From positions 2,502,439 through 2,566,438 of the forward strand of contig NZ_CP007595.1 in the NCBI RefSeq assembly GCF_000785535.1: 64,000 nt of DNA. The letters run 5' to 3'. Shown in pieces: positions 26,204 through 35,282 of the stretch; position 1 is the first letter of the stretch, and each line of letters opens with the position of its first letter. Position numbers and translations under genes: made by a program. The stretch is from Arthrobacter sp. PAMC 25486. GTDB taxonomy: Bacteria > Actinomycetota > Actinomycetes > Actinomycetales > Micrococcaceae. Below the pieces are notes generated by a model that searched no databases, was not told the DNA's origin, and saw nothing but the letters and a program-made list of their open reading frames with translations.

Positions 26204-27139
26204 TTACCGGACGCCGGCTCTTTGTAGTCGTTCCGGCGCCTGCCAGGTGAGCGCGTCTAGCGCGACCGGCGGGGACTGGAAGAGACTTTCGCCGCGGGCG
26301 TTATGCAGCGCAGGCCACAGGCTTGCGACCCAGGCAACCTCTCGCTCTTCCTCGGTAAACCGCCTACCACGCGATTGCTGGTAGGTGTTGATGAATTTTT
26401 CCGAGCTTTCGATGGTTGCCAGCGTTGGGACGGCGGTGCTGGCAAAGGCGCCTGATGCTGCACCGACAATAGCCGCTTCCGGGAGGGCAACAAGGCTGTC
26501 CCAATCGTGGACCGCCCAGGGGCGGTCCCCCTGCCAGCGAAGATTTTGGCTCTCCCAGTCACCGTGCCCAACAACCAGGGGCAAAACTCCTTGTGCCAGC
26601 CGTTCCGAAACGGCGCGGGCAATAGCATGCACGTGCCCTGGTACGAGGTCTTGGTCCATGGCGTCAACCACAGGATTTGTTGGCCACAAGCCGCCCGTTG
26701 GGGGATTCCAATGCATCCACGGAGGTGGTGCACCAAGCCTGGTTGGGGACTGTGTTTCAAGAATTCCTATCAGGTCCGCCAAAAGTTTCGCGGACCGGTC
26801 GGCAAAGGAAACCTCTCCACCGGAGTACATTTCACCGCCGGGAAGCCACGTCTCAGCACCGACAACCAAACCCGGTTCGAGTAGGTCAGCCCTGCTCAGC
26901 GGCCGGGCACAGGGGAACTCAGCATCCGCTGCAACGCGCTGAAGTTGAAGGCATCGATTGATTTTGTCGGCGGAATCAGGCCGGACTTTGACGGCAACAG
27001 TGCCGTGCTCGTCGGAGTCGTATTGGAACTGATGAGACATTTGACCGCCAGCTTCGGCACGCAACGACGTGAGGGCACCATGGCCGAACACGCGAAAACA
27101 CCACGCCTCAACTTGAATGGATATTGCTCTTACCGCCAT
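26204..27139 (-). CDS. Aminoglycoside phosphotransferase (APH)-like kinase-fold protein
   Basis: A 311-residue protein with the kinase-like catalytic loop VVGHGDWESQNLRW (HGD...N) and, 20 residues later, the metal-binding VHDWDSL, as in the APH/choline kinase superfamily. The N-terminal lobe is weakly conserved (TVAVKVRPDSADK contains the likely Lys). The substrate could be a small molecule or an antibiotic; no resistance phenotype can be claimed. A TAGAAT lies 6 bases before the ATG, which suggests a leaderless mRNA. It sits in the more AT-rich accessory stretch. Confidence 0.7.
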   Translation of the reverse strand: MAVRAISIQVEAWCFRVFGHGALTSLRAEAGGQMSHQFQYDSDEHGTVAVKVRPDSADKINRCLQLQRVAADAEFPCARPLSRADLLEPGLVVGAETWLPGGEMYSGGEVSFADRSAKLLADLIGILETQSPTRLGAPPPWMHWNPPTGGLWPTNPVVDAMDQDLVPGHVHAIARAVSERLAQGVLPLVVGHGDWESQNLRWQGDRPWAVHDWDSLVALPEAAIVGAASGAFASTAVPTLATIESSEKFINTYQQSRGRRFTEEEREVAWVASLWPALHNARGESLFQSPPVALDALTWQAPERLQRAGVR

Positions 27140-27348
27140 TGTCCGATTCTACAAACAGGGCCCCGCAGCACGTTCCACCGTTGGCCAATGTTCTCAGGTG
27201 TGGCGCCTACTACCGCCGTGCAAGTGGAACCTTGAGCGGGACGGGGTTGACCTGCTGTGGCAACGGCACGCCCACAGCTTCTGGCGCCGAGTACCGCCAA
27301 CGGGAGCCAGTGATGGGCGAGTCCTGAGAATCAGTTTAGGCTCGTCGT

Positions 27349-27660
27349 ATGGGCGATTTCGAAATCTCCGTTGATCACGAGCTGTTCCGTATCAGCGAGA
27401 GGTACCAGCCTGATGGGAGGCTCAGCTACGACTTTTCCTGGCTCAATGGGCCGGCGGACGGAACCTACGGGTTCACGATCGGGCGTGGTGGTGGCGAGGT
27501 TGCACCAAACGATCCAGACGGTGCTTCACGGATGTCCAGGGAAGCGTTGGTTGAGGAGGCTCACTCCTTCCAGGATTCGTTCTATACGGCCGGAGGCATA
27601 GGCGAAGAAGACTTCCCAGTTCATATTCCAGCGCGGATGCATGGAAACAGTGCCGGGTAA
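27349..27660 (+). CDS. Hypothetical protein
   Basis: A 103-residue soluble protein, composition normal for a folded domain (VDHELFRISERYQPDGRLSYDF). No signal peptide or membrane segment, and no recognised family. No ribosome site precedes the ATG, as for its neighbours in this region. It may be the 5' end of a once longer gene, but nothing recognisable follows the stop. Confidence 0.5.
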   Translation: MGDFEISVDHELFRISERYQPDGRLSYDFSWLNGPADGTYGFTIGRGGGEVAPNDPDGASRMSREALVEEAHSFQDSFYTAGGIGEEDFPVHIPARMHGNSAG

Positions 27661-27831
27661 CTGCTCCAATGCAGGGGTGGCTCTCGGTCGTAGAAATGCC
27701 CACCAAAACCCCAGATGGGGAACGCTCAGTGGGGCAGCGCGCTCGAGGGCAACATTTTGAGGCCAACGAGATTCCGATAACTGTCACTGGAGGACAGATG
27801 CGGCGGCAGTCTAGGCGCGTGACTGAATGGG

Positions 27832-28176
27832 CTAGTCAGCGAGAATGCAGTTTTCCCCGTCTATTACCATCCGCATCGTGGGCGACTCTACAGTCAACTC
27901 ACTTTCAACTGTGCACCCTGAAGTTGCCTCGACTGAGACCCGCCCAAAGGGGATACCTTCGATGCCGTAAGTGGATCCCACTGAGACTTCTTGCGAAGTG
28001 GCTAAGTCCCCATCAGGGCCGATGATCTTCACCTTATAAGAGTTACCTTGAGCACCAGGCGCCATCGTGCGAACTTCGACCTCAACACTTCCGGATTGAG
28101 AACCGGAGGCGCAGCCAGTCATGGCAACGACGACCAAAAATGCTGCCGCGACACGAGCGAGATACTTACGGTCCAT
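27832..28176 (-). CDS. Hypothetical lipoprotein
   Basis: A 114-residue exported protein. A basic start and hydrophobic segment end in the lipobox VAMTGC at about residues 17-22, followed by a Ser/Gly linker and a small beta-rich domain with two Cys (TSGCTV and GENCIL) that may form a disulfide. Predicted to be anchored on the outer face of the membrane. Function unknown. Confidence 0.72.
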   Translation of the reverse strand: MDRKYLARVAAAFLVVVAMTGCASGSQSGSVEVEVRTMAPGAQGNSYKVKIIGPDGDLATSQEVSVGSTYGIEGIPFGRVSVEATSGCTVESELTVESPTMRMVIDGENCILAD

Positions 28177-28305
28177 AGTCTCAGTTTGTCATATGACACT
28201 GCACCACCCTAGGAAGTAGAGAGATCGGCAGGCAGACTAATCAGTGAAGGGACCTCCTGCGGGGCAGCAGTTGATCTGACCTGCTCAAGATACAGTTGCG
28301 ATCAA

Positions 28306-29037
28306 ATGAAGAGCCAAATAAGCCAATTGCGTAGTCGTGGATTCCTGAGTACCGAGGACGTCGCCGCATTCACCCACCTGTCGACGACGGACCTGATTCG
28401 ACAGCTGGAATCCGACGATGCCGTTGAACGATCCGCGGCCATTCACCTGCTCTCACAGACGGCACAATCGGGTGCTTCGGTGAACCGAATTTTTGCGGAG
28501 CGACTGACGCGGGAAACCAAGCTGTACACCAAGATCGTGCTCTGTGAAGCACTCCAAACCGGCGGAGAAGAAACCGCGCATGTTCTCATTCCGCTGCTCG
28601 GTACGATCGGAAGGAATCAACACAAGCATCCATCCCCTGAGGCGTTCAAGAAATCAAGCTATCCGCTTCCACGAGATATTGTGGCGCGAGTTCTTGCTCG
28701 AATGGACCCCACAGTCCTGCCGATATTGACCGCTGCCGTTCACGACGGACCACGGGTTCAGGTGGTAGAGGTCATCGATGCGGTTGGCTTCATGTGCTTC
28801 TATTCATCAGTGACGGCAACGGATCGGTTGGCTGCACTGCGCGCGCTGATCGGTAGACTTCACAGCAGCCTAAATGATGAGCTAATGCGGTGGAAAATTG
28901 TGCGCGCCTTCGAGAGTTTCAACCATTCAGACACTCTAACGATCCTCCAAGAAGTTATTGATGAATGTGCGATACCGGCAATACGCCAGGAAGCGCAGCG
29001 TTCACTAACGTTGGCCGTCAAACAACCCGCGATGTGA
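28306..29037 (+). CDS. HEAT-repeat-like protein
   Basis: A 243-residue all-helical protein. Repeated helix pairs such as DAVERSAAIHLLSQTA, YTKIVLCEALQTGGEE and PAIRQEAQRSLTLA are typical of HEAT or HEAT-like adaptors, which act as protein-binding scaffolds. It is cytosolic with no enzymatic motif. It stands alone in the accessory stretch. Partner unknown. Confidence 0.65.
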   Translation: MKSQISQLRSRGFLSTEDVAAFTHLSTTDLIRQLESDDAVERSAAIHLLSQTAQSGASVNRIFAERLTRETKLYTKIVLCEALQTGGEETAHVLIPLLGTIGRNQHKHPSPEAFKKSSYPLPRDIVARVLARMDPTVLPILTAAVHDGPRVQVVEVIDAVGFMCFYSSVTATDRLAALRALIGRLHSSLNDELMRWKIVRAFESFNHSDTLTILQEVIDECAIPAIRQEAQRSLTLAVKQPAM

Positions 29038-29603
29038 ACGCCCCAGATTTCTCCACATTCGTGCGTTCAGGTCCCCTAATCGGACTTGCCGGAGACAGCT
29101 GTGCCAGGTGTCCCGCAAGCCGGTCGTTCACCGGAACCTGTGCAGAGGACTTCTGAAAATGACAGACACAGCGTGCTTCCGCGGCCCTCAGATTCCCGTA
29201 TACCCTGCCCGCCAAAAAGCCCGGTGCGCCTCCCCTATACGGGACGGAGTTTTCGTCCCGTACGAGCCCATTCTTCTGGCTTTGACAACCGCGGGCTTGA
29301 GGCTCGCCAAGACCACTGATCCGAGGAAGATTTGTCATCGAATTTGGAATATCTTGCCGAGATTTTCGTCAACATTGATGGGCCGCGAAAGGAAACTGAC
29401 ACGAAACTGAGAACTTCAGCGTTCGAGGGCCGGGCGTCGTCGCAGGTCAGAACGATCCTCTGGTGACAGCCGGGTCGGGATCTTATATTTGACGCATTGG
29501 AGCGTTTTTGTCCAACAAGTGCGTCCTCGATTTTTGTGCAGGCTGGGCCGTTTTCATCCAAATGGTTGATGGATCCACTTTGTAGCAGGCATAGTTTGTA
29601 GGT
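29038..29603. other. 566-bp gene-free stretch upstream of the MFS gene
   Basis: No convincing gene on either strand. It holds a perfect 9-bp-stem hairpin (TACGGGACG, 29238-29246, with 29254-29262) without a T-run, dispersed repeat copy B (29510-29531) and, at its right end, the MFS promoter. Confidence 0.5.
29510..29531 (-). repeat. Dispersed 22-nt repeat, copy B (reverse)
   Basis: Exact reverse complement of copy A at 25371-25392. It lies 70 bases upstream of the MFS start and is inverted relative to copies A and C. Confidence 0.75.
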
Positions 29604-29604
29604 A
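29566..29604 (+). promoter_or_regulatory. Promoter of the MFS transporter gene, apparently leaderless
   Basis: TTGATG (29566-29571) and CATAGT (29590-29595) are separated by 18 bases, and the -10 ends 8 bases before the ATG, so transcription would start at or next to the start codon. A small dyad, ATCCA/TGGAT, overlaps the -35 and could be an operator. Confidence 0.5.
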
Positions 29605-31256
29605 TGCAGCAGCTAAAGGAAAGTGCATCAGCAAAAGGATCATCACGCAACAAGTGGGCGGGCCTCGGCGTCTTGGCGGCCGGGCTGTCCATGATCGTCA
29701 TCGACGGCACCATTGTGGGTGTCTCGTTGCCAACGATCATCGACGACCTGCATCTGGACCTGAACGAAGCACAGTGGGTCAACAGCCTGTATTCGGTGGT
29801 GTTGGCTGCCCTGCTGCTGACGAGCGGGCGCCTGGGCGACAGGTTCGGACGGCGCAAACTGTTCATGATCGGCGTCGTGCTGTTCATGGCGGGCAGCATT
29901 TTCGCCGCGCTGTCCCACGATGCCGGCGGATTGATTCTCAGCCGCGTCCTGCAGGGCGTGGGCGGCGCGGCGGTGCTGCCGGCCACGCTGTCCAGCGTCA
30001 ATTCCACGTTTTTCGGCAAGGACAGGACGACGGCGTTTGCCATCTGGGGCGCTGTCATCTCCGGCATGGCGGCGATTGGGCCGCTCTTGGGAGGTTGGCT
30101 GACCTCCTCCTTTGCCTGGCAATGGATCTTCATTGTGAACATCCCCCTGGGCCTAGCTGTGCTGGTCGGCGCCGTTCTCTGGGTGCCCGAAACCCGCACC
30201 CCGCACGACACCTCCGGGCTGGACATCGTGGGCCTGCTGCTTAGCGCCTCCGGCTTTGGCCTGTTCGTCTTCGCCGTGATTGAGGGTCCCGCCCTGGGCT
30301 GGTGGTCCGCCAAGAGTGCGCTCAACCTGGGACCCGTCAGCTGGCCGGCCGACGCGGCCATCTCGGCAGTTCCACTGACGCTCGCCGCAAGCATTGTGCT
30401 GCTTCTGGGCTTTGTGCTGTGGGAAAAGCGCCGGGCACGCGTTGGCCGTTCCGCCATTTTGGACCTGACGTTATTCCGGGTAAAGACGTTCTCCTGGGGC
30501 AACGCCGTGGCTGCCACGGTGGCAATTGGCGAGTTTGGCCTACTCCTGGTGCTGCCGCTTTACCTGATCAACATTCTGGGATTGGGTACACTTAATGCCG
30601 GCTTCGTGCTGGCCGCCATGGCCCTTGGAGCCTTCTTCTCCGGAGCCTCCGCCCGGCATTTGGCTGCACGGATGGGCCCGCCCAATGTTGTGATTATCGG
30701 GCTGGCGTTGGAGACGGCGGGGCTGCTGGCGCTGGCGTTGCTCATCACCTCCAGCACATCAATCTGGCTCATTGCCGTACTTCTCGTGGTGTACGGCCTA
30801 GGATTGGGCCTTGCGTCGGCACAGTTGACGGGGACTGTTCTGGCGGACATTCCCACAGCCGTTTCGGGCCAGGGATCGGCCACCCAGAGCACTGTCCGGC
30901 AGTTGGGCGCGGCGCTGGGCTCGGCCATCATGGGCAGCGTGCTCGCTCATTATGCCGTCTCCCGAGCAACGGAATTGCTGGGCGCCGTTCCGGGTGTTCC
31001 TGTCAATCAGGTGGGCACCCTGGCGGGTCAACTGCGTGACTCGGCGGGCGGCGTCGTGCCTCAGCTGAGTCAAGCAGGCACGCATGGTCCGTTGGGCGAC
31101 GCCGGACCTGCCGCGGCCAGCGCTATGGCCGATGGTTTCGCCCAGGCCGTCAGTGCCTCCGTTCTGGCAGCCGCGGCCTTCCTGTTTATTGGCCTGGTGG
31201 GCTCGTTCTTTGTGGCCGCCGCGTCCCGGAAAGTCCACGCGACACCTGGCATTTGA
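29604..31256 (+). CDS. MFS transporter, DHA2 (EmrB/QacA) family
   Basis: A 550-residue membrane exporter with 14 predicted helices. Conserved elements are the first-helix motif SMIVIDGTIVGVSLPTI, motif A in the loop after helix two (GRLGDRFGRRK) and motif C in helix five (ISGMAAIGPLLGGWL). It is expected to expel drugs or other hydrophobic compounds using the proton gradient. Two copies of the 22-nt repeat bracket it in inverted orientation. No regulator gene is adjacent. Confidence 0.92.
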   Translation: MQQLKESASAKGSSRNKWAGLGVLAAGLSMIVIDGTIVGVSLPTIIDDLHLDLNEAQWVNSLYSVVLAALLLTSGRLGDRFGRRKLFMIGVVLFMAGSIFAALSHDAGGLILSRVLQGVGGAAVLPATLSSVNSTFFGKDRTTAFAIWGAVISGMAAIGPLLGGWLTSSFAWQWIFIVNIPLGLAVLVGAVLWVPETRTPHDTSGLDIVGLLLSASGFGLFVFAVIEGPALGWWSAKSALNLGPVSWPADAAISAVPLTLAASIVLLLGFVLWEKRRARVGRSAILDLTLFRVKTFSWGNAVAATVAIGEFGLLLVLPLYLINILGLGTLNAGFVLAAMALGAFFSGASARHLAARMGPPNVVIIGLALETAGLLALALLITSSTSIWLIAVLLVVYGLGLGLASAQLTGTVLADIPTAVSGQGSATQSTVRQLGAALGSAIMGSVLAHYAVSRATELLGAVPGVPVNQVGTLAGQLRDSAGGVVPQLSQAGTHGPLGDAGPAAASAMADGFAQAVSASVLAAAAFLFIGLVGSFFVAAASRKVHATPGI

Positions 31257-31334
31257 GCCGCTGCCCAGTCCTTGAACAGTCTGTTCCTGGCGGACGCAAC
31301 AGCCGTCATCGATGGCCAGCGTCCAGGTCCCGTC

Positions 31335-31405
31335 ATCGAGGACGCACTTGTTAGACCAAACAGGCTCAAAACGGGTGAAATCGGTCCGCCAAGTGCGTAC
31401 TCGAT
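31335..31405 (+). repeat. Dispersed repeat copy C forming a full hairpin
   Basis: Left arm 31335-31357 (ATCGAGGACGCACTTG...) pairs with right arm 31383-31405 (19 of 23). It sits between the convergent MFS and nitrite reductase genes, so it may act as a terminator despite lacking a long T-run. Confidence 0.65.
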
Positions 31406-31417
31406 ATTCAGAAGGGG

Positions 31418-32197
31418 CTACTTGACCACGTGGATCACGCCTGCCGCACCGCGTTCGGCGTCGACCATGCTGTGTGAGACAAACGGGTAGTTGCCCGCCT
31501 CCGGGAATGAAAGCTCAACGAAGCCGCCCTGAGCCGGTGCCAGCGGCAGGACCTGGGCGCCCGCCGTGGGATCGGATCCGTCCAGCAGGAACCTGCCCTC
31601 GCTCCAGGTGGTGTCGAACTGGCCGCCGATCACGTGGAACGACGACGCCCGGTTGGGTCCGGCGTCGAGCACCCAAATCCGCACCCGCTCACCAACCTTG
31701 GCCGGCAGCGGGGCGAACTTGTACTGGTTGGCGTAGCCGTTGAACACGATGGCGTCCGGCTTCTCCGCCTGAATCTTGGCCAGATCTGCAACACCGCCCT
31801 GCGGGCCTGCGTAAATCTCGGACTGGACCAGCAGGTACTCCTTGTCCACGGGAGCCAGCCCCGGCGGATCAATGACCACGGCACCAAACATGCCATTGGC
31901 AATGTGCTGGCTCATGGGCATGGTGCTGCAGTGGTACATCCAGATCCCGGCGCGCGTCGCAGTGAACGAGTATGTCAGCGACTCCCCCGGATTGATGGTC
32001 CGCATGGGTTGGTCCGGCGCCAGCGCACCGGCATGGAAGTCGATCGAGTGCCCCAGTGAGCCGTCGTTGACAAGCGTAATCTTGAATTTGTCACCAATCT
32101 TTCCACGAAGTGTGGGTCCGGGCGCCGTGCCGTTGAACAGCCACAGTTTCTGGGTGACCCCCGGCGCCACGTCGCGTTCCTCCTCGGTAACCTTCAT
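31418..32197 (-). CDS. Copper nitrite reductase-type (multicopper oxidase) domain, separated by a frameshift
   Basis: About 260 residues with two cupredoxin-like domains. Copper ligands are visible: type-2 His in GHSIDFHAG, type-1 Cys/His/Met in YHCSTMPMSQHIANGM, and a distal His in SSFHVIGG. This is NirK/AniA-like, implying reduction of nitrite to nitric oxide. Homologous sequence continues upstream of the ATG at 32197 (HELTMKVTEEERDV) into the 3' end of the next frame, so this is the C-terminal part of a larger protein. As it stands it has no export signal of its own. Confidence 0.78.
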   Translation of the reverse strand: MKVTEEERDVAPGVTQKLWLFNGTAPGPTLRGKIGDKFKITLVNDGSLGHSIDFHAGALAPDQPMRTINPGESLTYSFTATRAGIWMYHCSTMPMSQHIANGMFGAVVIDPPGLAPVDKEYLLVQSEIYAGPQGGVADLAKIQAEKPDAIVFNGYANQYKFAPLPAKVGERVRIWVLDAGPNRASSFHVIGGQFDTTWSEGRFLLDGSDPTAGAQVLPLAPAQGGFVELSFPEAGNYPFVSHSMVDAERGAAGVIHVVK

Positions 32198-32199
32198 GG

Positions 32200-34113
32200 T
32201 CAGCTCGTGCCCGTCCCGGCTGGCAGCGCAGGGAGCACGGCGCTGCGCGGCGTGAAGTCCGCGGCCGGCTCGTTCATGAAGTCGAAGGTGGCCGGCGGCC
32301 CATCCATGGCGGAGCCGTGGTCCATACCGGGCATGCCCGCATCCGAGCCGCCGGTGTCCGCACCGCCAGAGTCGGCGCCGGCGGCCGGCGGCGCGCCCAC
32401 AGCCACGATGCTCAACACCATGCCCTGTTGTCTGTGCCCCACCACCGAGCACCAACCCGCCACATCGGCACCGACCACACCCACGTCAACCACGGTGCGT
32501 TCCCCCGGATATAGCCGCCCGGAATCCGCCCCGAGCTCCGTCACCAGGTCATGCACCATGTTGTCCTCGTTGACGAGGTTGATGACCAGCTTGTTGCCGG
32601 CCGGAACCTGAACCTTGTCCGGATGGAAGCGCATGTTTTTCATCGTCATGTCCACTGTGGTCGTCTCACCCGTGGCCACGACACCGGTGGCCGCGCCGGC
32701 CTGGTTCTGCCATTCCAGCGCTGACGGATCGGCCAGCACCCCTGCCGCAATGACAAGTACGACGACGGCCAGTCCCGCAGCTGCCATGCCCAGCCTTTTG
32801 CGGGGGGCCGTGTCATACCCCGCTGCCGCCGTTCCGCTATCAAGGGCGCCGCGGCCGTCAGCCACCGGGCCGGGCACTGCCCGGGCATCCCTGCTGAACA
32901 AGGCCATCCCCAGTAGCGGCAGGAACCAGGCCAGTCCAATCAACACCAGAAAGGTGGTCCCCACCCGCACGATACTGGGCACCGGGAGGAGCGACACCAG
33001 CAGGCCCACATTTATCAGGACCACACGGAACCACGCCGCCCTGTCCAAAATGGCCGTCCGGCGCTTGAGAACAGCCGGGCCGCCTCCCAGCACCACGGGC
33101 ACTAGGTACGTCAGTGCTCCGCCCAGGACCTGGGCCACGAATCCAGCGGCAAGCACGGGGACCACCACCTCGATCCCGCGGTGCAGCCCTTCCCAGTTTG
33201 GGGCGGCCAGGGCGAGAATGAGCAGCCACACCAGCGCCACCAGCAACCAGGCCAGGGCCGCAACGGCGGACAGCGACGCAAAGCTGACGGGCACCTTGGC
33301 ACGCACAACCTTGGCCAGCGGAATGCAAATATATATCACTGCAGATATATACACGAGCAGCCCTAGAACACTCAGGACCATGACTCCCGCGGCTGCGCCT
33401 CCGGCAATGGCCAGCACGCCGACCAACAAGGGAACGGCTCCGTGGCGCGCAACAGTTTCGGCACCGTCTGCAACCCTTGTGCGCAGCATGGTGGGCAGCA
33501 GCGTCATCAAGGTGCCCAACACGCTCAGCCCCACAAACCCCAGCACATTCACACTCATGTGGACCAGAAGCAGGCGGGTGTGCAGTTCGCCGCCCGGCCC
33601 GGCCGCCAGCGCCGCGCCCACGCCGGCACCCACCGGCAGCAGCAGGCAGGCGGAAACGTAGTACCAAACCGTGGGACCGAAACGGGACGCCAGCGCCTTC
33701 CGCGCCCGCAGCCCCAGGACCACCGCATGCCACGCCACCACCAGCCCGACGCCGATGCTGCCCGCAAGCACCAAAACCCAGACGTCGGCAACCATCCCGG
33801 CCACCACCGTCACAACGGCCGCGTTGAGCAGGACGAGGCGGGCAATCATGAGGCGGTTGTCCGGCGTCGGGCCCCTCAACAGGGCCTGCGCGAAGTGCCA
33901 GCTCCACACGAGAATCGAGTTGGTCACGGCACCCAACAGCAGCAGGTGGACCATGAGCCAGCCGGAGACGGGAATGTTGCGGTGGAACAACACCACAACG
34001 ACAAGGGCGACGAGCCAAAAAACGGCGGGCGCATTGGCCCGCATATGCCAGCCCGCCCGGTTCATGGGCGTCTTGCCGGCGGGGACAACCGGGGGTGCGG
34101 AACCGATTTTCAT
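32200..34113 (-). CDS. Membrane-cupredoxin protein, N-terminal part of a frameshifted NirK fusion
   Basis: A 637-residue product as read. A membrane domain of about ten or more helices (residues 20-430) is followed by another helix, then an extracellular cupredoxin (about 495-590) with ligands in NMVHDL, GWCSVVGH and QQGM, and a Met/His-rich segment (GMPGMDHGSAMDG). It ends at a TGA right after ALPAGTG, while the NirK domain follows in the next frame. One extra base within 32205-32215 would join them into one protein of about 900 residues. The ATG at 34113 overlaps the upstream stop by 4 bases. Confidence 0.78.
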   Translation of the reverse strand: MKIGSAPPVVPAGKTPMNRAGWHMRANAPAVFWLVALVVVVLFHRNIPVSGWLMVHLLLLGAVTNSILVWSWHFAQALLRGPTPDNRLMIARLVLLNAAVVTVVAGMVADVWVLVLAGSIGVGLVVAWHAVVLGLRARKALASRFGPTVWYYVSACLLLPVGAGVGAALAAGPGGELHTRLLLVHMSVNVLGFVGLSVLGTLMTLLPTMLRTRVADGAETVARHGAVPLLVGVLAIAGGAAAGVMVLSVLGLLVYISAVIYICIPLAKVVRAKVPVSFASLSAVAALAWLLVALVWLLILALAAPNWEGLHRGIEVVVPVLAAGFVAQVLGGALTYLVPVVLGGGPAVLKRRTAILDRAAWFRVVLINVGLLVSLLPVPSIVRVGTTFLVLIGLAWFLPLLGMALFSRDARAVPGPVADGRGALDSGTAAAGYDTAPRKRLGMAAAGLAVVVLVIAAGVLADPSALEWQNQAGAATGVVATGETTTVDMTMKNMRFHPDKVQVPAGNKLVINLVNEDNMVHDLVTELGADSGRLYPGERTVVDVGVVGADVAGWCSVVGHRQQGMVLSIVAVGAPPAAGADSGGADTGGSDAGMPGMDHGSAMDGPPATFDFMNEPAADFTPRSAVLPALPAGTGTS

Positions 34114-35282
34114 GCTTGACCCTTCCGCGCCCGGGTGGCCTGCCAAATTGCCATGGCGGCAAACATCAGGATTGCAATGACGTTCAGGACGCCGCCGGTC
34201 ACCCACGCGCCATGGCTCCCGGCGCCGTCGCCAATGCCCAGGCGGACTGCCAGCGAAAGGTGCAGCAGCCCGGCAGGCAGCCAGAATCCCGGGGTGTACG
34301 GCAGCGGTTTGCGCAGCACAGCGGGGAGGATGACGGGGGCGTGGGCCATGATCATGGAGATGGTGAAACCCAGGAACACTGCGTGGATGGCGACATCGTA
34401 GGCGCCTCCGGTCAGCGGGCGATCATGCAGGGCAAGCACGACGCCGGCAATTGCCAACCAGCCGTAGCCCGCCAGGAGGCATGCGGCAATGTAGCGCGGC
34501 AGGCCTTGGGAGCGGATGGTTTTGCGGGCGGCGTCGTAGACCACTAGCCAGCCCACCAGCGCCAGCAGGGTGAGCCCGAACAGCGGATAGCCTGCGCCCG
34601 GCCACAGCAGCGTTGCCGCGGCAGCGGCCAGGAGGGTGAAACTTGCCGCCAGCAGCAGAGGCTCGGCCTTTGGACTGCTGATACCGATGCGGGCAAGTTC
34701 CAGCCGCTCGCCCGCAATGGTCAGCACCACGAATGCGACCAGGAACGGCAGGAGAACGGGGATGCTTGGCACGCGCAGCCACAGGGCGGCCGCGGCGACG
34801 GCGCTGACTGCGCCGAGGAATTGGATGAGCACCACGTTGTCGTATTGGCGTCGCCATAGTGGGATGTAGACAAGTGTCATGGCGATGGTTCCGGCCAGCA
34901 TGACGGTCTTCCCGATCAAGAGGTCCAGGGGCGAAATGAGCAGCAATCCGGCGATGCCGAGGAGTGCCGGGGACGCGTAACCTAGAGCCTTGTTCAGGGC
35001 CACGGAACGTTCAAGGGCGATGACCGTGCCCACAAAACTGAGCACCAACAGCATTCCGTGCACCTGGGGAAAGCGGTCAATCTTTAGCGGCGCATCGGCA
35101 CCGAGGAGCTGCAATCCGGCGTTCAGCCCAATCAACAGCGCCGCACCGGCCGGCAGCATGAACAACATCCGGAAGGCCGGTTTGCGAAGGACGCCACCCT
35201 TGCGCCTCGTCTGGAGTTTTTGCCCGGACAGCTGATGGGGATGCGGAGTGGGTGTGGACTTGGCTTCCGGGGCGCCGCTCAT
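34110..35282 (-). CDS. NnrS-like integral membrane protein
   Basis: A 390-residue protein with about 12 predicted membrane helices and conserved His residues (FPQVHGMLL, VAIHAVFLGF, MIMAHAPVI). Spacing and context resemble NnrS, a haem/copper membrane protein linked to nitric-oxide handling; this assignment is tentative. It overlaps both neighbours by ATGA, so regulator, membrane protein and NirK fusion form one operon. The upstream part of the open frame, before MSGAPEAK, is out of place because it overlaps the regulator. Confidence 0.7.
   Translation of the reverse strand: MSGAPEAKSTPTPHPHQLSGQKLQTRRKGGVLRKPAFRMLFMLPAGAALLIGLNAGLQLLGADAPLKIDRFPQVHGMLLVLSFVGTVIALERSVALNKALGYASPALLGIAGLLLISPLDLLIGKTVMLAGTIAMTLVYIPLWRRQYDNVVLIQFLGAVSAVAAAALWLRVPSIPVLLPFLVAFVVLTIAGERLELARIGISSPKAEPLLLAASFTLLAAAAATLLWPGAGYPLFGLTLLALVGWLVVYDAARKTIRSQGLPRYIAACLLAGYGWLAIAGVVLALHDRPLTGGAYDVAIHAVFLGFTISMIMAHAPVILPAVLRKPLPYTPGFWLPAGLLHLSLAVRLGIGDGAGSHGAWVTGGVLNVIAILMFAAMAIWQATRARKGQA

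Noticed and set aside
29018..29338. A 106-codon minus-strand frame in the gene-free stretch
   Set aside because: No ribosome site, no family resemblance, and overlaps the end of the HEAT-protein gene.
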